This document shows positions 7,440 through 14,335 of a DNA stretch of 52,834 nt, one piece after another. The notes below the pieces were generated by a model. That model ran no database searches. It saw only the letters and a program-made list of their open reading frames with translations, and had not been told where the DNA came from. The stretch lies in the IMG/VR virus record IMGVR_UViG_3300023179_000144, positions 1 through 52,834 of that record; one strand, 5' to 3'. Every line of letters begins with the position of its first letter. The stretch's first letter is position 1. The stretch is from a virus. A program made the position numbers and the translations under genes.

Positions 7440-8215
7440 AACATAAATTTTTTGGTATAGCGGGTCTTCCAAGAACAGGATCTACTCTTCTTTCATGTAT
7501 ATTAAATCAAAATCCAACTGTTCATTGTGAGGGTAGTTCTTCACTTGGTACGATCATGTTTCATAATTATGGTCTACTTCAAGATTCGATGGTCAATTTA
7601 TCAAGAAAAAGAGATCTAATTGAAAGCCTGTTAGCTCAGCTTCCAGAAGTATATTACTCAGGAATTAAAAAGCCCATCATATTCGATAAAAATAGATCAT
7701 GGTCTATGGGAATCAATTATAGTATGTTTAAGAGTTATCTTAATCCTGAAGGTAAGATCATTGTTCTTTATAGAGATGTTGTTGAGATTTTAAAGTCATT
7801 TACGTTTATTGCAAAGGAAGCAGGATGGGAAGACAAAAGAATTTGGGCTTTATTGGAATCAATGGTAGACATCACTAATGGGCACATATTTTTAGACTTA
7901 AGTGGAATTGTCTATAATAAAACTAATAATATATCTAATACACTATACATAAGTTATAATGATATGGTGCATAATATGAGGGATACTATTAAGGAAATAT
8001 ACAATTTTTGTGATTTACCTTATTTCGATCATGATTTTGAAAATATTGTTAATGAATTTCCTGAGGACGATGAAAACTTTGGAATTGTGGGTCAACATGA
8101 TGTTAGGCGTAACATTTCTCAAAGAATCACAAATAATGTAATATTACCTGGCAGATTACATGAAATTGCTCTTATGTTTAATCAACAACTAAACTCATTA
8201 GGATTGTTAGTATGA
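7436..8215 (+). CDS. Sulfotransferase family protein
   Basis: Predicted to transfer sulfate from PAPS to an unknown acceptor. The 5'-phosphosulfate-binding loop is at residues 10-17 (GLPRTGST), and a 3'-phosphate motif is at about 112-122 (YRDVVEILKSF), the two signatures of PAPS sulfotransferases. 259 residues is usual for a single domain. It is coupled to ligase (ATGA) and to the next gene. Sulfotransferases occur in several marine T4-like phages; the substrate could be a host surface glycan or a small metabolite. Confidence 0.8.
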   Translation: MKHKFFGIAGLPRTGSTLLSCILNQNPTVHCEGSSSLGTIMFHNYGLLQDSMVNLSRKRDLIESLLAQLPEVYYSGIKKPIIFDKNRSWSMGINYSMFKSYLNPEGKIIVLYRDVVEILKSFTFIAKEAGWEDKRIWALLESMVDITNGHIFLDLSGIVYNKTNNISNTLYISYNDMVHNMRDTIKEIYNFCDLPYFDHDFENIVNEFPEDDENFGIVGQHDVRRNISQRITNNVILPGRLHEIALMFNQQLNSLGLLV

Positions 8216-8592
8216 TGAAATTGACCAAAGCTCAAATTGAAAACACAATATTAAGTTTAAAACAGGGATCTAGTTTACTTGTATCTGCTGCTGTGGTTTC
8301 TACCTTGTTAAGCGATAAGCTAAAAAACAAATTGTTAAAAATCCTTGATGAACTTGAGGAGGTCGAGAATGAGTTTAAAGATATCCTTTTATATTATGAT
8401 AAAAAAGTAAATGATGCTGAGATGAACCCACCTGTTGTTTCTTTTACAGTTGGGGATGTTGAAGATCCTCATCTTGTCGCGCAGATGAAAATATTAGAGA
8501 TGTATCCAACGGATTCACATAAGTATAATTACACTTTACTTGTGTCTGATTTTGGTTATCAAGTAAGGGTCTTTGAAAAACAAAGATTGTAG
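8212..8592 (+). CDS. Hypothetical protein, 126 aa
   Basis: Starts ATGATG, overlapping the sulfotransferase stop. The first half is helical with a heptad-like segment (NKLLKILDELEEVENEFKDILLYYDKK); the second half is beta-rich (PPVVSFTVGDVED, YNYTLLVSDFGYQVRVF). I do not recognise it. The tight coupling suggests it could work with the sulfotransferase, but that is weak evidence. Confidence 0.6.
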   Translation: MMKLTKAQIENTILSLKQGSSLLVSAAVVSTLLSDKLKNKLLKILDELEEVENEFKDILLYYDKKVNDAEMNPPVVSFTVGDVEDPHLVAQMKILEMYPTDSHKYNYTLLVSDFGYQVRVFEKQRL

Positions 8593-8601
8593 GAGATTTT
8601 T

Positions 8602-8841
8602 ATGGATGAAGAAGCAAAACTTAAACACAGCAAGAGAATCCAACAGAAAGAAAATCACATTAAAAAGCAAGTTGATATTGCAAAACAACATGGCTTAGGT
8701 TTTGTTGATGAAGTGATCCAACAACCTCATCGATTAGCAAAACACAATGTACTGGATTGTGTGAATCCTCGAAAAGTACTGAAAGAACGAACAAAGCAGG
8801 AAAAAAGTTTCGATCAGACGCGTGTGTGGGAGACAGAATAA
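8602..8841 (+). CDS. Hypothetical basic protein, 79 aa
   Basis: ATG at 8602 after AGGAG. A highly charged, Lys/Gln-rich helical protein (KHSKRIQQKENHIKKQ) with a short conserved-looking middle (VIQQPHRLAKHNVLDCVNPRK). It is the last gene before a hairpin at 8841-8860 and a new promoter. Family unknown. Confidence 0.6.
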   Translation: MDEEAKLKHSKRIQQKENHIKKQVDIAKQHGLGFVDEVIQQPHRLAKHNVLDCVNPRKVLKERTKQEKSFDQTRVWETE

Positions 8842-8860
8842 CCCTACAACTTAGTAGGGT
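8841..8860 (+). terminator. Weak hairpin after gene 8602-8841
   Basis: ACCCTAC (8841-8847) pairs with GTAGGGT (8854-8860) around a six-base loop. The downstream T-run is poor (ATTAATCTCTTT), so termination may be partial. Its position, after one gene set and before the promoter at 8896, supports a transcript end here. Confidence 0.45.
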
Positions 8861-8888
8861 ATTAATCTCTTTGAAATCAAGAAGTTAC

Positions 8889-8952
8889 GACCTCGTTGAC
8901 TTAAATCCTGATTCCTCTATAATGGGCATATGTCAAACAAAACGAGGTCAAC
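8889..8952 (+). promoter_or_regulatory. Sigma70 promoter TTGACT-N16-TATAAT flanked by inverted repeats
   Basis: TTGACT (8896-8901), a 16-base spacer and a perfect TATAAT (8918-8923) precede the gene at 8954. The 12 bases GACCTCGTTGAC (8889-8900), spanning most of the -35, are matched in inverted form by two overlapping pieces, AACGAGGTC (8941-8949) and GTCAAC (8947-8952), which include the ribosome site. The arrangement could bind a repressor or fold in the leader. Confidence 0.7.
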
Positions 8953-8953
8953 C

Positions 8954-9193
8954 ATGATTCGAGATACAGAAATCACCATTTCAGGCCGCAGGGCTCTTGT
9001 TGCAGCAGAACACGCTGCTACGTTTATCAAGAAAAACGAGCTCGTGACGGAAGCAAGTCGCCTGCAAGCACTCGCTGCTGTAGGATTTTCGAGAGAAGTT
9101 GATGCTAAGTTAGTTCAAACGATGGTTAAAATTCAGCGAATCAATCGTAAGATCAAACGCGAAAACATGTTTGTCGTTTTCCCGCAGCAGTAA
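8954..9193 (+). CDS. Hypothetical protein, 79 aa
   Basis: ATG at 8954 is chosen because GAGGT lies just before it; an earlier in-frame ATG near 8930 would be at the predicted transcript start. The product is helical (GRRALVAAEHAATFIKKNELVTEASRLQALAAVG) with a basic C-terminal segment (KIQRINRKIKREN). The family is unknown. Base composition looks more G+C-rich than in the structural genes. Confidence 0.6.
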   Translation: MIRDTEITISGRRALVAAEHAATFIKKNELVTEASRLQALAAVGFSREVDAKLVQTMVKIQRINRKIKRENMFVVFPQQ

Positions 9194-9199
9194 CACCTG

Positions 9200-9228
9200 T
9201 TGACCTTTTTTCAAATATCCCTGATAAT
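9200..9228 (+). promoter_or_regulatory. Sigma70-like promoter, TTGACC-N17-GATAAT
   Basis: TTGACC (9200-9205), 17 bases and GATAAT (9223-9228), right after the preceding gene and 25 bases before the start at 9254. It repeats the design of the promoter at 443-471, so two promoters of this type serve small-gene clusters. Confidence 0.65.
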
Positions 9229-9253
9229 GACTCATCAACTGGAGAAACACACA

Positions 9254-9490
9254 ATGAACACACAAGAAAGACTTCGCGCACAGCATCATGATAACACCTT
9301 CGGCATGCCTAAGGTTGAACTTGACTTGCTCGTTGAGCAAAACAAGGATCGTTTGGTTGGCCTTGCTGCAGGAATGTTGAGCGACATTCAAGAGTTACTG
9401 GCTAATGCCCCTGCATCGAAGATTCGTGATGAGATGATCAGAAAGCAGTTGAATGTAGCTAAGTACGTGATGTTTGAATCCAACGTTTAA
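9254..9490 (+). CDS. Hypothetical protein, 78 aa
   Basis: The start at 9254 follows GGAGAAACAC. The longer in-frame reading from 9200 begins inside the promoter and is rejected. The product (MNTQERLRAQHHDNTFGMPKVELD) is helical, with LLVEQNKDRLVGLAAGML and a basic end. Family unknown. Confidence 0.6.
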   Translation: MNTQERLRAQHHDNTFGMPKVELDLLVEQNKDRLVGLAAGMLSDIQELLANAPASKIRDEMIRKQLNVAKYVMFESNV

Positions 9491-9507
9491 TTTAGGATAA
9501 AATCACT

Positions 9508-9720
9508 ATGTGGAACCTCGAAGGAATGCATGTTGAGGGTAAGTACATGGGTGAATTCCCTGTGCATGGTAAAGTTGTGAGTAGCCGTGTTAAGTACGGT
9601 GGTGAAGTAGTTCACACGGTTATCCTCAGCAAGCCAATCGTGATGAAGTGGCGTGCTGAGCCTGCAGAGCGTGTTTTGCTCGAGCACAAGTTTGTTTCAA
9701 GAGTGATGGACAACGTTTAA
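9508..9720 (+). CDS. Hypothetical conserved phage protein, 70 aa
   Basis: Beta-rich small protein: MWNLEGMHVEGKYMGEFPVH, then GKVVSSRVKYGGEVVHTV. This looks like a small barrel with an SRVKYGG turn, and I have an impression of similar unnamed proteins in other phages. No catalytic motif. It lies between two small genes downstream of the promoter at 9200. Confidence 0.6.
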   Translation: MWNLEGMHVEGKYMGEFPVHGKVVSSRVKYGGEVVHTVILSKPIVMKWRAEPAERVLLEHKFVSRVMDNV

Positions 9721-9729
9721 GGGGATTTT

Positions 9730-9963
9730 ATGCGTATAATTCAAGATTATGGTTTAGTGAGAGTGGTCAATGATGGAGATCCCTTCAACAAGGCTTTCAA
9801 CATTGTTGTTGAGACTCGTAGCAGCTTAGAGTCACCGTGGCAATTTTATCATGGATTCAATTCTCTAAGCGATGACTATGCCTACACGAATGCTAGAGAA
9901 GCAGCAGGTCGTGCAGTGAAGAAAATTGCAGCAGAAATCGCTAACAACTATCCTGGAGCCTAA
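9730..9963 (+). CDS. Hypothetical protein, 77 aa
   Basis: ATG at 9730 with AAGGGGA upstream. Alternating strands (YGLVRVVNDGDPFNKAFNIVVE) are followed by a helix (YTNAREAAGRAVKKIAAEIANN). No family recognised. It is followed two bases later by the next gene. Confidence 0.6.
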   Translation: MRIIQDYGLVRVVNDGDPFNKAFNIVVETRSSLESPWQFYHGFNSLSDDYAYTNAREAAGRAVKKIAAEIANNYPGA

Positions 9964-9965
9964 TA

Positions 9966-10286
9966 ATGAAGCTTTTTATTGAATGCCAATATCTCGAAAA
10001 CTACGGCACTGCCGTTTTTCCACATTGGAAGTATAAGGGTGGCGAGGAATACTTTTACTCGCTAGAAGACTTTAGGTTTGAAGATGATTTGGCTAATAAA
10101 AAGCTCTCAATGATTGTGGATTCTCTTCGTTCAAAGGTTGAATGGGATGACGAATTTTCAAAACAATATATATTAGATTGGAGTGTCGTCGAGGACGACT
10201 ACTTCACTTCATTTGAGAAAGACCAGCTAGAGTATGAGGGTAAAATTACCTATCCAACTAAATACTTAAACGAGGAGACTATATGA
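9966..10286 (+). CDS. Hypothetical protein, 106 aa
   Basis: Begins MKLFIECQYLENYGTA, rich in aromatic and acidic residues (GGEEYFYSLEDFRFEDDLANKK). The strongly negative charge could suit a DNA mimic or a protein-binding role, but nothing specific supports that. It overlaps the next start (ATGA). Confidence 0.6.
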   Translation: MKLFIECQYLENYGTAVFPHWKYKGGEEYFYSLEDFRFEDDLANKKLSMIVDSLRSKVEWDDEFSKQYILDWSVVEDDYFTSFEKDQLEYEGKITYPTKYLNEETI

Positions 10287-10615
10287 AAAAGTTTCTAATT
10301 GGTTTACTTATATCTGCCGCAGCAATTCCGTCAGCATATGCCTGGGGTGATAGAGAGCAGGGCGCTTTGGCTGGTCTGATTGTAGGATCAATGATCCACA
10401 ACAACAGCCATAGACAATGGTATCCCTCGCATTACCACGCACCTCGATATGTGCATCCAGGATTTGTAGCTCCGATTGCTGCTGCACCTGTTTATTACTA
10501 CGTACAACCTCAAGTTGTCGTAATTCAAGATAATTGCAAGAGAGTTCCAGTCTATGATCAAAACAATCAGATAGTTGCTTTCACGCAAGTTTGCAATAAC
10601 CAGGTTACTCAGTAA
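10283..10615 (+). CDS. Secreted small protein with signal peptide
   Basis: The N-terminus MKKFLIGLLISAAAIPSAYA is a clear Sec signal peptide with a likely cleavage after AYA (residue 20). The mature part has a glycine-zipper-like stretch (GALAGLIVGSMI), then Pro/Tyr/His-rich sequence and two Cys near the C-terminus (CKRVPVYDQNNQIVAFTQVC) that could form a disulfide. It resembles small bacterial envelope proteins. A periplasmic role during infection, such as superinfection exclusion, is possible but unproven. Coupled at both ends. Confidence 0.7.
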   Translation: MKKFLIGLLISAAAIPSAYAWGDREQGALAGLIVGSMIHNNSHRQWYPSHYHAPRYVHPGFVAPIAAAPVYYYVQPQVVVIQDNCKRVPVYDQNNQIVAFTQVCNNQVTQ

Positions 10616-10899
10616 TGGTTAGGATCAACGATATCATTGACGACGAAGACCTTGCCTTGTGTATTGATGGTTGTACAGACCTTAATATGATCAGAAGAGT
10701 CATCGATATAACACAACAAGAAACGTTGGTCGATGTACATATGTTTGCAGAGCAATTTGCAAAGAATATTGAAGGATTCATCGAATTTGAAAAAGGAACT
10801 TCAGAGTGGCGTGAGGCTTATGAAAATAATTTCGATTGGGGCATTGGTATAGCCGATTCAATCAATGACTATATTTACGATAAGTGGACAAAATTATGA
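10615..10899 (+). CDS. Hypothetical acidic protein, 94 aa
   Basis: The start shares a base with the previous stop (TAATG). Highly acidic (MVRINDIIDDEDLALCIDG) and helical through the middle. No family recognised. It is coupled to the next gene by ATGA. Confidence 0.6.
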   Translation: MVRINDIIDDEDLALCIDGCTDLNMIRRVIDITQQETLVDVHMFAEQFAKNIEGFIEFEKGTSEWREAYENNFDWGIGIADSINDYIYDKWTKL

Positions 10900-11105
10900 A
10901 AGTTTGGATTGATCCTCCTGAAGGATGGAGATATGGATTTCCTAAGATCTATGACCAAGATACTGACGGCACGACTAAAGAGTTCTTGATCAAGAACGGT
11001 TATCCAGAAAAGTTGTATGATCAGTTGGCTACTAAATCAACGATGTGGGTAAGGACCTGGGCGGCTGAGAATCAACAAGAAGATTTACCACCGCATACAG
11101 ACTAA
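10896..11105 (+). CDS. Hypothetical protein, 69 aa
   Basis: ATG at 10896 overlaps the preceding stop; an upstream in-frame ATG at 10884 is less likely. The sequence MKVWIDPPEGWRYGFPKIYD is aromatic-rich and compact, with TMWVRTWAAENQ later. Not recognised. Confidence 0.55.
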   Translation: MKVWIDPPEGWRYGFPKIYDQDTDGTTKEFLIKNGYPEKLYDQLATKSTMWVRTWAAENQQEDLPPHTD

Positions 11106-11107
11106 CG

Positions 11108-11311
11108 ATGAACTTTTTACATACAAACGAAGCATTGCCAAGGATCTATTATGATCTAAATGTGCAGAAAAAACATCATGCTTTAAGAGTTCCAAAACCA
11201 CCAAAAGATCCTGAAATTATATTTGAACCACCTACCATTGAAGAAGTAAATGAAGATATCAAACCCCCACCGAAAGCAAAGAGCTCTAAGCCAAGTAAAG
11301 GAAAACGTTGA
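11108..11311 (+). CDS. Hypothetical Pro/Lys-rich protein, 67 aa
   Basis: A short protein whose second half is disordered, with repeated PP and basic residues (KPPPKAKSSKPSKGKR at the end). It overlaps the next frame by about 60 bases. Unknown function; the basic tail could contact nucleic acid. Confidence 0.5.
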   Translation: MNFLHTNEALPRIYYDLNVQKKHHALRVPKPPKDPEIIFEPPTIEEVNEDIKPPPKAKSSKPSKGKR

Positions 11312-11525
11312 CGAAGAAATCAAAGTTGAGTGGCTTACACCAAGACGTACAAAAGCTGTAATTTTAAAGGACGGACGTGTAGGATATATTCAAAGAGAAG
11401 AGGATGGGTTATACCATGTTTTAATTCCACAATCAAACTGGCCATTTCCAGACTGGCAAATGTGCAAGAAGTCTCATTTTAAAAACTACAATTACCTCGA
11501 AGGAATTGAAGAGGCGCCTTTTTAA
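11250..11525 (+). CDS. Hypothetical protein, up to 91 aa
   Basis: The frame has a well-formed C-terminal part (VEWLTPRRTKAVILKDGRV, then EDGLYHVLIPQSNWPFPDW). The only ATG, at 11250, makes the first 20 residues basic and overlaps the previous gene, so the true start is uncertain. The stop shares a base with the next ATG (TAATG). Confidence 0.5.
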   Translation: MKISNPHRKQRALSQVKENVDEEIKVEWLTPRRTKAVILKDGRVGYIQREEDGLYHVLIPQSNWPFPDWQMCKKSHFKNYNYLEGIEEAPF

Positions 11526-12037
11526 TGCACCAAGTTATAGACGATTTTTTGGATCAGCGATCATTCAATGAGATGGTAAAGACGTTTTTACCTTTTAATT
11601 TTTCATCGTTTGATTGGTACTATACAGAAATTGTGACTACTGGTAATAAAGGTGTAGATTTATCTAGTACAGGATACTTTATTCATAACCTATTTAATGT
11701 AGATAGGCCTGAAAATGATAAATCTAGTAAGTACTTTCCTATCATATTTCCTATTCTTGACAAACTAAACATCCATGCGATGTTAAGAGCTAAGGTAAAT
11801 TTGTATCCTAGAACTACCAATATTGAAGAGCATGTGCCGCACGTTGATTACACATTTCCACATAAAAGCTGTATCATGTTTCTTAACGATTGTAATGGAT
11901 TTACAAGGTTAGTACAGGAAAAGGTTGACTCTATTTCCAATAGACTTTTAATGTTCGATGGTGATAAAATACATAACAGTTCTTCGTGTACAGATAAAAA
12001 ATTTAGACTAACATTAAACATTAATTACATCGATTGA
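11525..12037 (+). CDS. 2-oxoglutarate/Fe(II)-dependent dioxygenase
   Basis: Predicted to use Fe(II), O2 and 2-oxoglutarate to oxidise an unknown substrate. 170 residues. The metal triad is H106 and D108 (HVD) plus H150 (DGDKIHNSS), with R161 (FRLTLNINY) as the 2OG-binding arginine. The strands around SCIMFLNDCNGFTRL and RLLMFDGDKIH fit the jelly-roll. 2OG oxygenases are common in T4-like marine phages. Substrate unknown. Confidence 0.85.
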   Translation: MHQVIDDFLDQRSFNEMVKTFLPFNFSSFDWYYTEIVTTGNKGVDLSSTGYFIHNLFNVDRPENDKSSKYFPIIFPILDKLNIHAMLRAKVNLYPRTTNIEEHVPHVDYTFPHKSCIMFLNDCNGFTRLVQEKVDSISNRLLMFDGDKIHNSSSCTDKKFRLTLNINYID

Positions 12038-12038
12038 T

Positions 12039-12662
12039 ATGAAAGTATACATTGGTCCATACAAAAATTGGATAGGTCCATATCAAATTGTGGATGCTTT
12101 ATTCTTTTGGCACGAGAAATATCCAAGCGATGAACTTATAAAACGTTGGGATTATCGCCTACATGATAAGTTATCAGAGTGGTTGGCATCTACTTGGGTA
12201 AATGATTTCTGTGAGTGGGTTCAAAGCAAAAGACAACGTAATATTCAAATTCGTATTGATAAATGGGACACATGGGGCATGGATCATACACTTGCTATGA
12301 TAATTGTTCCTATGCTTAAACAACTTCATGTAACCAAACATGGGGCACCCTACGTTGATGATGAAGATGTACCAGAAGATCTTAGATCTACTGCAGTTCC
12401 TATTCCAGAAGATTATGATGTAGATGAAAATCATTTCAAGCGTTGGGATTGGGTGATGGATGAATTAATCTGGACATTCGAGCAATGTGCTATGGAAGAT
12501 AGCACTAATCAATTTTTCACGCATCCTACTGGAAAGTTTGATAAGTTTGAAGATAGAATTGCTGCTATTGAGGTAGATCGTGAAGGATTGGATGCTCACA
12601 CGGCCCGTATTAAAAATGGATTGCGGTTGTTTGGTAAATACTATGAAGGATTGTGGGATTAA
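12039..12662 (+). CDS. Conserved T4-like phage protein of unknown function, 207 aa
   Basis: Begins MKVYIGPYKNWIGPYQIVDALFFWHEKYP and contains WDTWGMDHTLAMIIVPMLKQL, WDWVMDELIWTFEQ and LDAHTARIKNGLRLFGKYYEGLW. I recall this Trp-rich layout from many T4-like marine phages, where it has no assigned function. Acidic, cytosolic, no signal peptide. The start is one base after the preceding stop. Confidence 0.7.
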   Translation: MKVYIGPYKNWIGPYQIVDALFFWHEKYPSDELIKRWDYRLHDKLSEWLASTWVNDFCEWVQSKRQRNIQIRIDKWDTWGMDHTLAMIIVPMLKQLHVTKHGAPYVDDEDVPEDLRSTAVPIPEDYDVDENHFKRWDWVMDELIWTFEQCAMEDSTNQFFTHPTGKFDKFEDRIAAIEVDREGLDAHTARIKNGLRLFGKYYEGLWD

Positions 12663-12664
12663 AG

Positions 12665-12796
12665 GTGCACAAGTACAATTGGTCAAGAATAGTCAATAAC
12701 TATTATTCCAATACAAAATTTACTGTTATAGAATTGTTTTTAATTATAGGATTGCTAGCTTACTCAGTGTTGGAGATTTATAAATACTTTTTATGA
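12665..12796 (+). CDS. Possible 43-residue single-pass membrane peptide, GTG start
   Basis: A frame from GTG 12665 to TGA 12794-12796 encodes a basic N-terminus (HKYNWSRIVNNYYSN) followed by a hydrophobic helix (FTVIELFLIIGLLAYSVLEI). The composition is unlike random A+T-rich sequence in being a clean amphiphile. No good ribosome-site spacing is visible, so the start is uncertain. Its last codons overlap the late promoter at 12779. Confidence 0.4.
   Translation: MHKYNWSRIVNNYYSNTKFTVIELFLIIGLLAYSVLEIYKYFL
12779..12786 (+). promoter_or_regulatory. T4-type late promoter TATAAATA
   Basis: An exact TATAAATA, the T4 late -10 consensus recognised through gp55 with gp33 and the clamp. It lies 26 bases before the ATG at 12812, giving a leader of about 20 bases. 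It would transcribe the small gene and the zinc-ribbon gene as far as the terminator at 13395. Confidence 0.6.
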
Positions 12797-12811
12797 ATAC
12801 TCTAACATCTT

Positions 12812-13093
12812 ATGACAGCTACAATCTTACAATTTCCTGTTAAGGAAGTCTCAAGGACCAGTTACCGAATCCCTCTATATTCGGACGAAGAGGTCTTTAT
12901 CACTCTTTTAATCGTCAATACGTTTGGCGATTTACCATTCAAAGCTAAAGAAGAAGATTTAGCTCGTCTAGATTCCAGCCTTGTCCTTAAGTTTTTACAT
13001 GATGCTCAAGACTTATCCATTTTCTCTCCAAGTACAAGAAGTTTAATTAGAAAAATACTTCGCTCTGTAGAAGAAATTCCAATTCAAATGTGA
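12812..13093 (+). CDS. Hypothetical protein, 93 aa
   Basis: MTATILQFPVKEVSRTSYRIP, then a helical body (EEDLARLDSSLVLKFLHDAQDL). Not recognised. It has its own late-type promoter at 12779-12786 and is followed ten bases later by the zinc-ribbon gene, so the two probably share a transcript. Confidence 0.6.
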   Translation: MTATILQFPVKEVSRTSYRIPLYSDEEVFITLLIVNTFGDLPFKAKEEDLARLDSSLVLKFLHDAQDLSIFSPSTRSLIRKILRSVEEIPIQM

Positions 13094-13102
13094 GGATTTG
13101 TT

Positions 13103-13366
13103 ATGCCAACCTATGATCTTAAATGTAATGATTGTCAAGAAGAATTTACTGTGAGATGCTCATATGAAGAGCGTTTAGCTACACCATGTCCAAAGTGCAC
13201 TTCCACAAATCATGAACAACATTTTACCACTACTTCGCCTTCAGTGGGTGACTCGGTTCGTCTAGGAGTCAGAACGATAGATGGTGGTTTTAGAGAGGTA
13301 TTGTCTAAGATACATTCGGCTAATGGCCTTCGAAGTACCTTGGCATCCAAACTATCTAGGCGATAA
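13103..13366 (+). CDS. FmdB-family zinc-ribbon protein
   Basis: 87 residues beginning MPTYDLKCNDCQEEFTV, the hallmark of the FmdB/regulatory zinc-ribbon family (MPxYxYxCxxCG). Four cysteines form two knuckles: CNDC (8-11) and CPKC (30-33). The tail (VGDSVRLGVRTIDGGFREVLSKIH) is also seen in phage members, and the basic C-terminus could bind nucleic acid. Function in phage is unknown. It is the last gene before a strong terminator. Confidence 0.8.
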   Translation: MPTYDLKCNDCQEEFTVRCSYEERLATPCPKCTSTNHEQHFTTTSPSVGDSVRLGVRTIDGGFREVLSKIHSANGLRSTLASKLSRR

Positions 13367-13394
13367 TATGTTTGTTTACAAAAAATTACTCCTG

Positions 13395-13436
13395 GGGGGC
13401 AATAGCTAATATGGTTATTGCCCTCTTTTTATTTTT
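13395..13436 (+). terminator. Strong rho-independent terminator before phoH
   Basis: A 12-base-pair stem (13395-13406 with 13414-13425; core GGGCAATA/TATTGCCC, outer and inner ends with G-T pairs) and a 7-base loop are followed by TTTTTATTTTT. It separates the zinc-ribbon transcript from phoH. Confidence 0.85.
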
Positions 13437-13447
13437 AGAGGGCGTAC

Positions 13448-14197
13448 ATGGCAAAAAAACAACAACATTTACAATTACAAGACTCTACACCTAAAATGAC
13501 TTTATCTTCAAATAAATTAAAGTTACGTTTAGATGATATGGAGGTAATTGAGCCATTAACAGATAACCAAAGGAGAGTATTTGATGAGTATGATCATGCA
13601 AACATTATGTTGTTGCATGGGGTGGCTGGAACAGGAAAAACGTTTATAGCATTGTATCATGCATTAGAGGAGGTGCTTGATCGATCTAATCCATATGAAA
13701 AAGTAGTTATTGTAAGGTCTGCTGTTCCTTCAAGGGATATCGGTCATTTACCGGGTGATGAAAAAGAAAAGACCGAAGTTTATACAGAACCTTATGTAGA
13801 AATTTGCAAATCCCTTTTTGGTAGATCGGACGCTTATCAACGACTTAATGAACAAGGTGTAATTCAATTTTTAGTTACCTCTTTTGTTCGTGGTATTACA
13901 TTGGATGATTGTATTATTATAGTAGACGAATGTCAAAATATGACGGATATGGAGCTTAATTCAATTATTACTAGAGTCGGAGAAAGATCAAAAATTATAT
14001 TTTGTGGTGATTTTAGACAGACAGATCTCTACAAGAAATCTGATTTATCAGGACTTAAAAAGTTTATCGTTATTGCCGACATGATGCCTTCTTTTAAAGT
14101 ATTTGAGTTTGGAATAGAGGATATAGTTAGATCTAGTATTGTTAAGGAATATATAATAGCAAGAATGGCTTACGAAGAAAGATATGGTGGAAATTAG
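13448..14197 (+). CDS. phoH: PhoH-like ATPase
   Basis: 249 residues with Walker A GVAGTGKT (58-65) and Walker B IIIVDE (156-161), followed by QNMTDMELNSIITRVG and FCGDFRQTD, the typical PhoH C-terminal motifs. PhoH belongs to the P-loop NTPases linked to RNA metabolism and, in some bacteria, the phosphate-starvation response; it is one of the commonest auxiliary genes in marine phages. Its exact role in infection is unresolved. The gene is isolated between two terminators, so it is probably an independent unit. Confidence 0.92.
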   Translation: MAKKQQHLQLQDSTPKMTLSSNKLKLRLDDMEVIEPLTDNQRRVFDEYDHANIMLLHGVAGTGKTFIALYHALEEVLDRSNPYEKVVIVRSAVPSRDIGHLPGDEKEKTEVYTEPYVEICKSLFGRSDAYQRLNEQGVIQFLVTSFVRGITLDDCIIIVDECQNMTDMELNSIITRVGERSKIIFCGDFRQTDLYKKSDLSGLKKFIVIADMMPSFKVFEFGIEDIVRSSIVKEYIIARMAYEERYGGN

Positions 14198-14207
14198 ATA
14201 AATAACT

Positions 14208-14232
14208 AGGGGGCTTTTAAAGCCCCCTTTAC
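14208..14232 (+). terminator. Rho-independent terminator after phoH
   Basis: AGGGGGCTTT (14208-14217) pairs with AAAGCCCCCT (14219-14228), followed by TTA. GC-rich stem ten bases after the phoH stop. The T-run is short, but the stem is strong. GATAAATA at 14197-14204 is a late-promoter-like box, but a start from it would fall in this stem. Confidence 0.75.
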
Positions 14233-14246
14233 ATTAATTGGTCAAT

Positions 14247-14333
14247 ATGAATATTTCAGGCGTAGATATATCAGGAATAGGTTTAGTAGAACCTGTCAAT
14301 ACGAGCGGTGTTGATTTAGGGACAACGGTATAA
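14247..14333 (+). CDS. Possible 28-residue peptide
   Basis: A short frame (MNISGVDISGIGLVEPVNTS...) from ATG 14247 to TAA 14331-14333, with the near-repeated segment SGVD. There is no clear ribosome site. It is listed because the stretch 14233-14391 otherwise holds no gene. Confidence 0.25.
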   Translation: MNISGVDISGIGLVEPVNTSGVDLGTTV

Positions 14334-14335
14334 AA

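Noticed and set aside
14197-14204. GATAAATA as a late promoter for the Fe-S genes
   Set aside because: The expected transcript start falls inside the terminator stem at 14208-14228, so it is unlikely to be productive.
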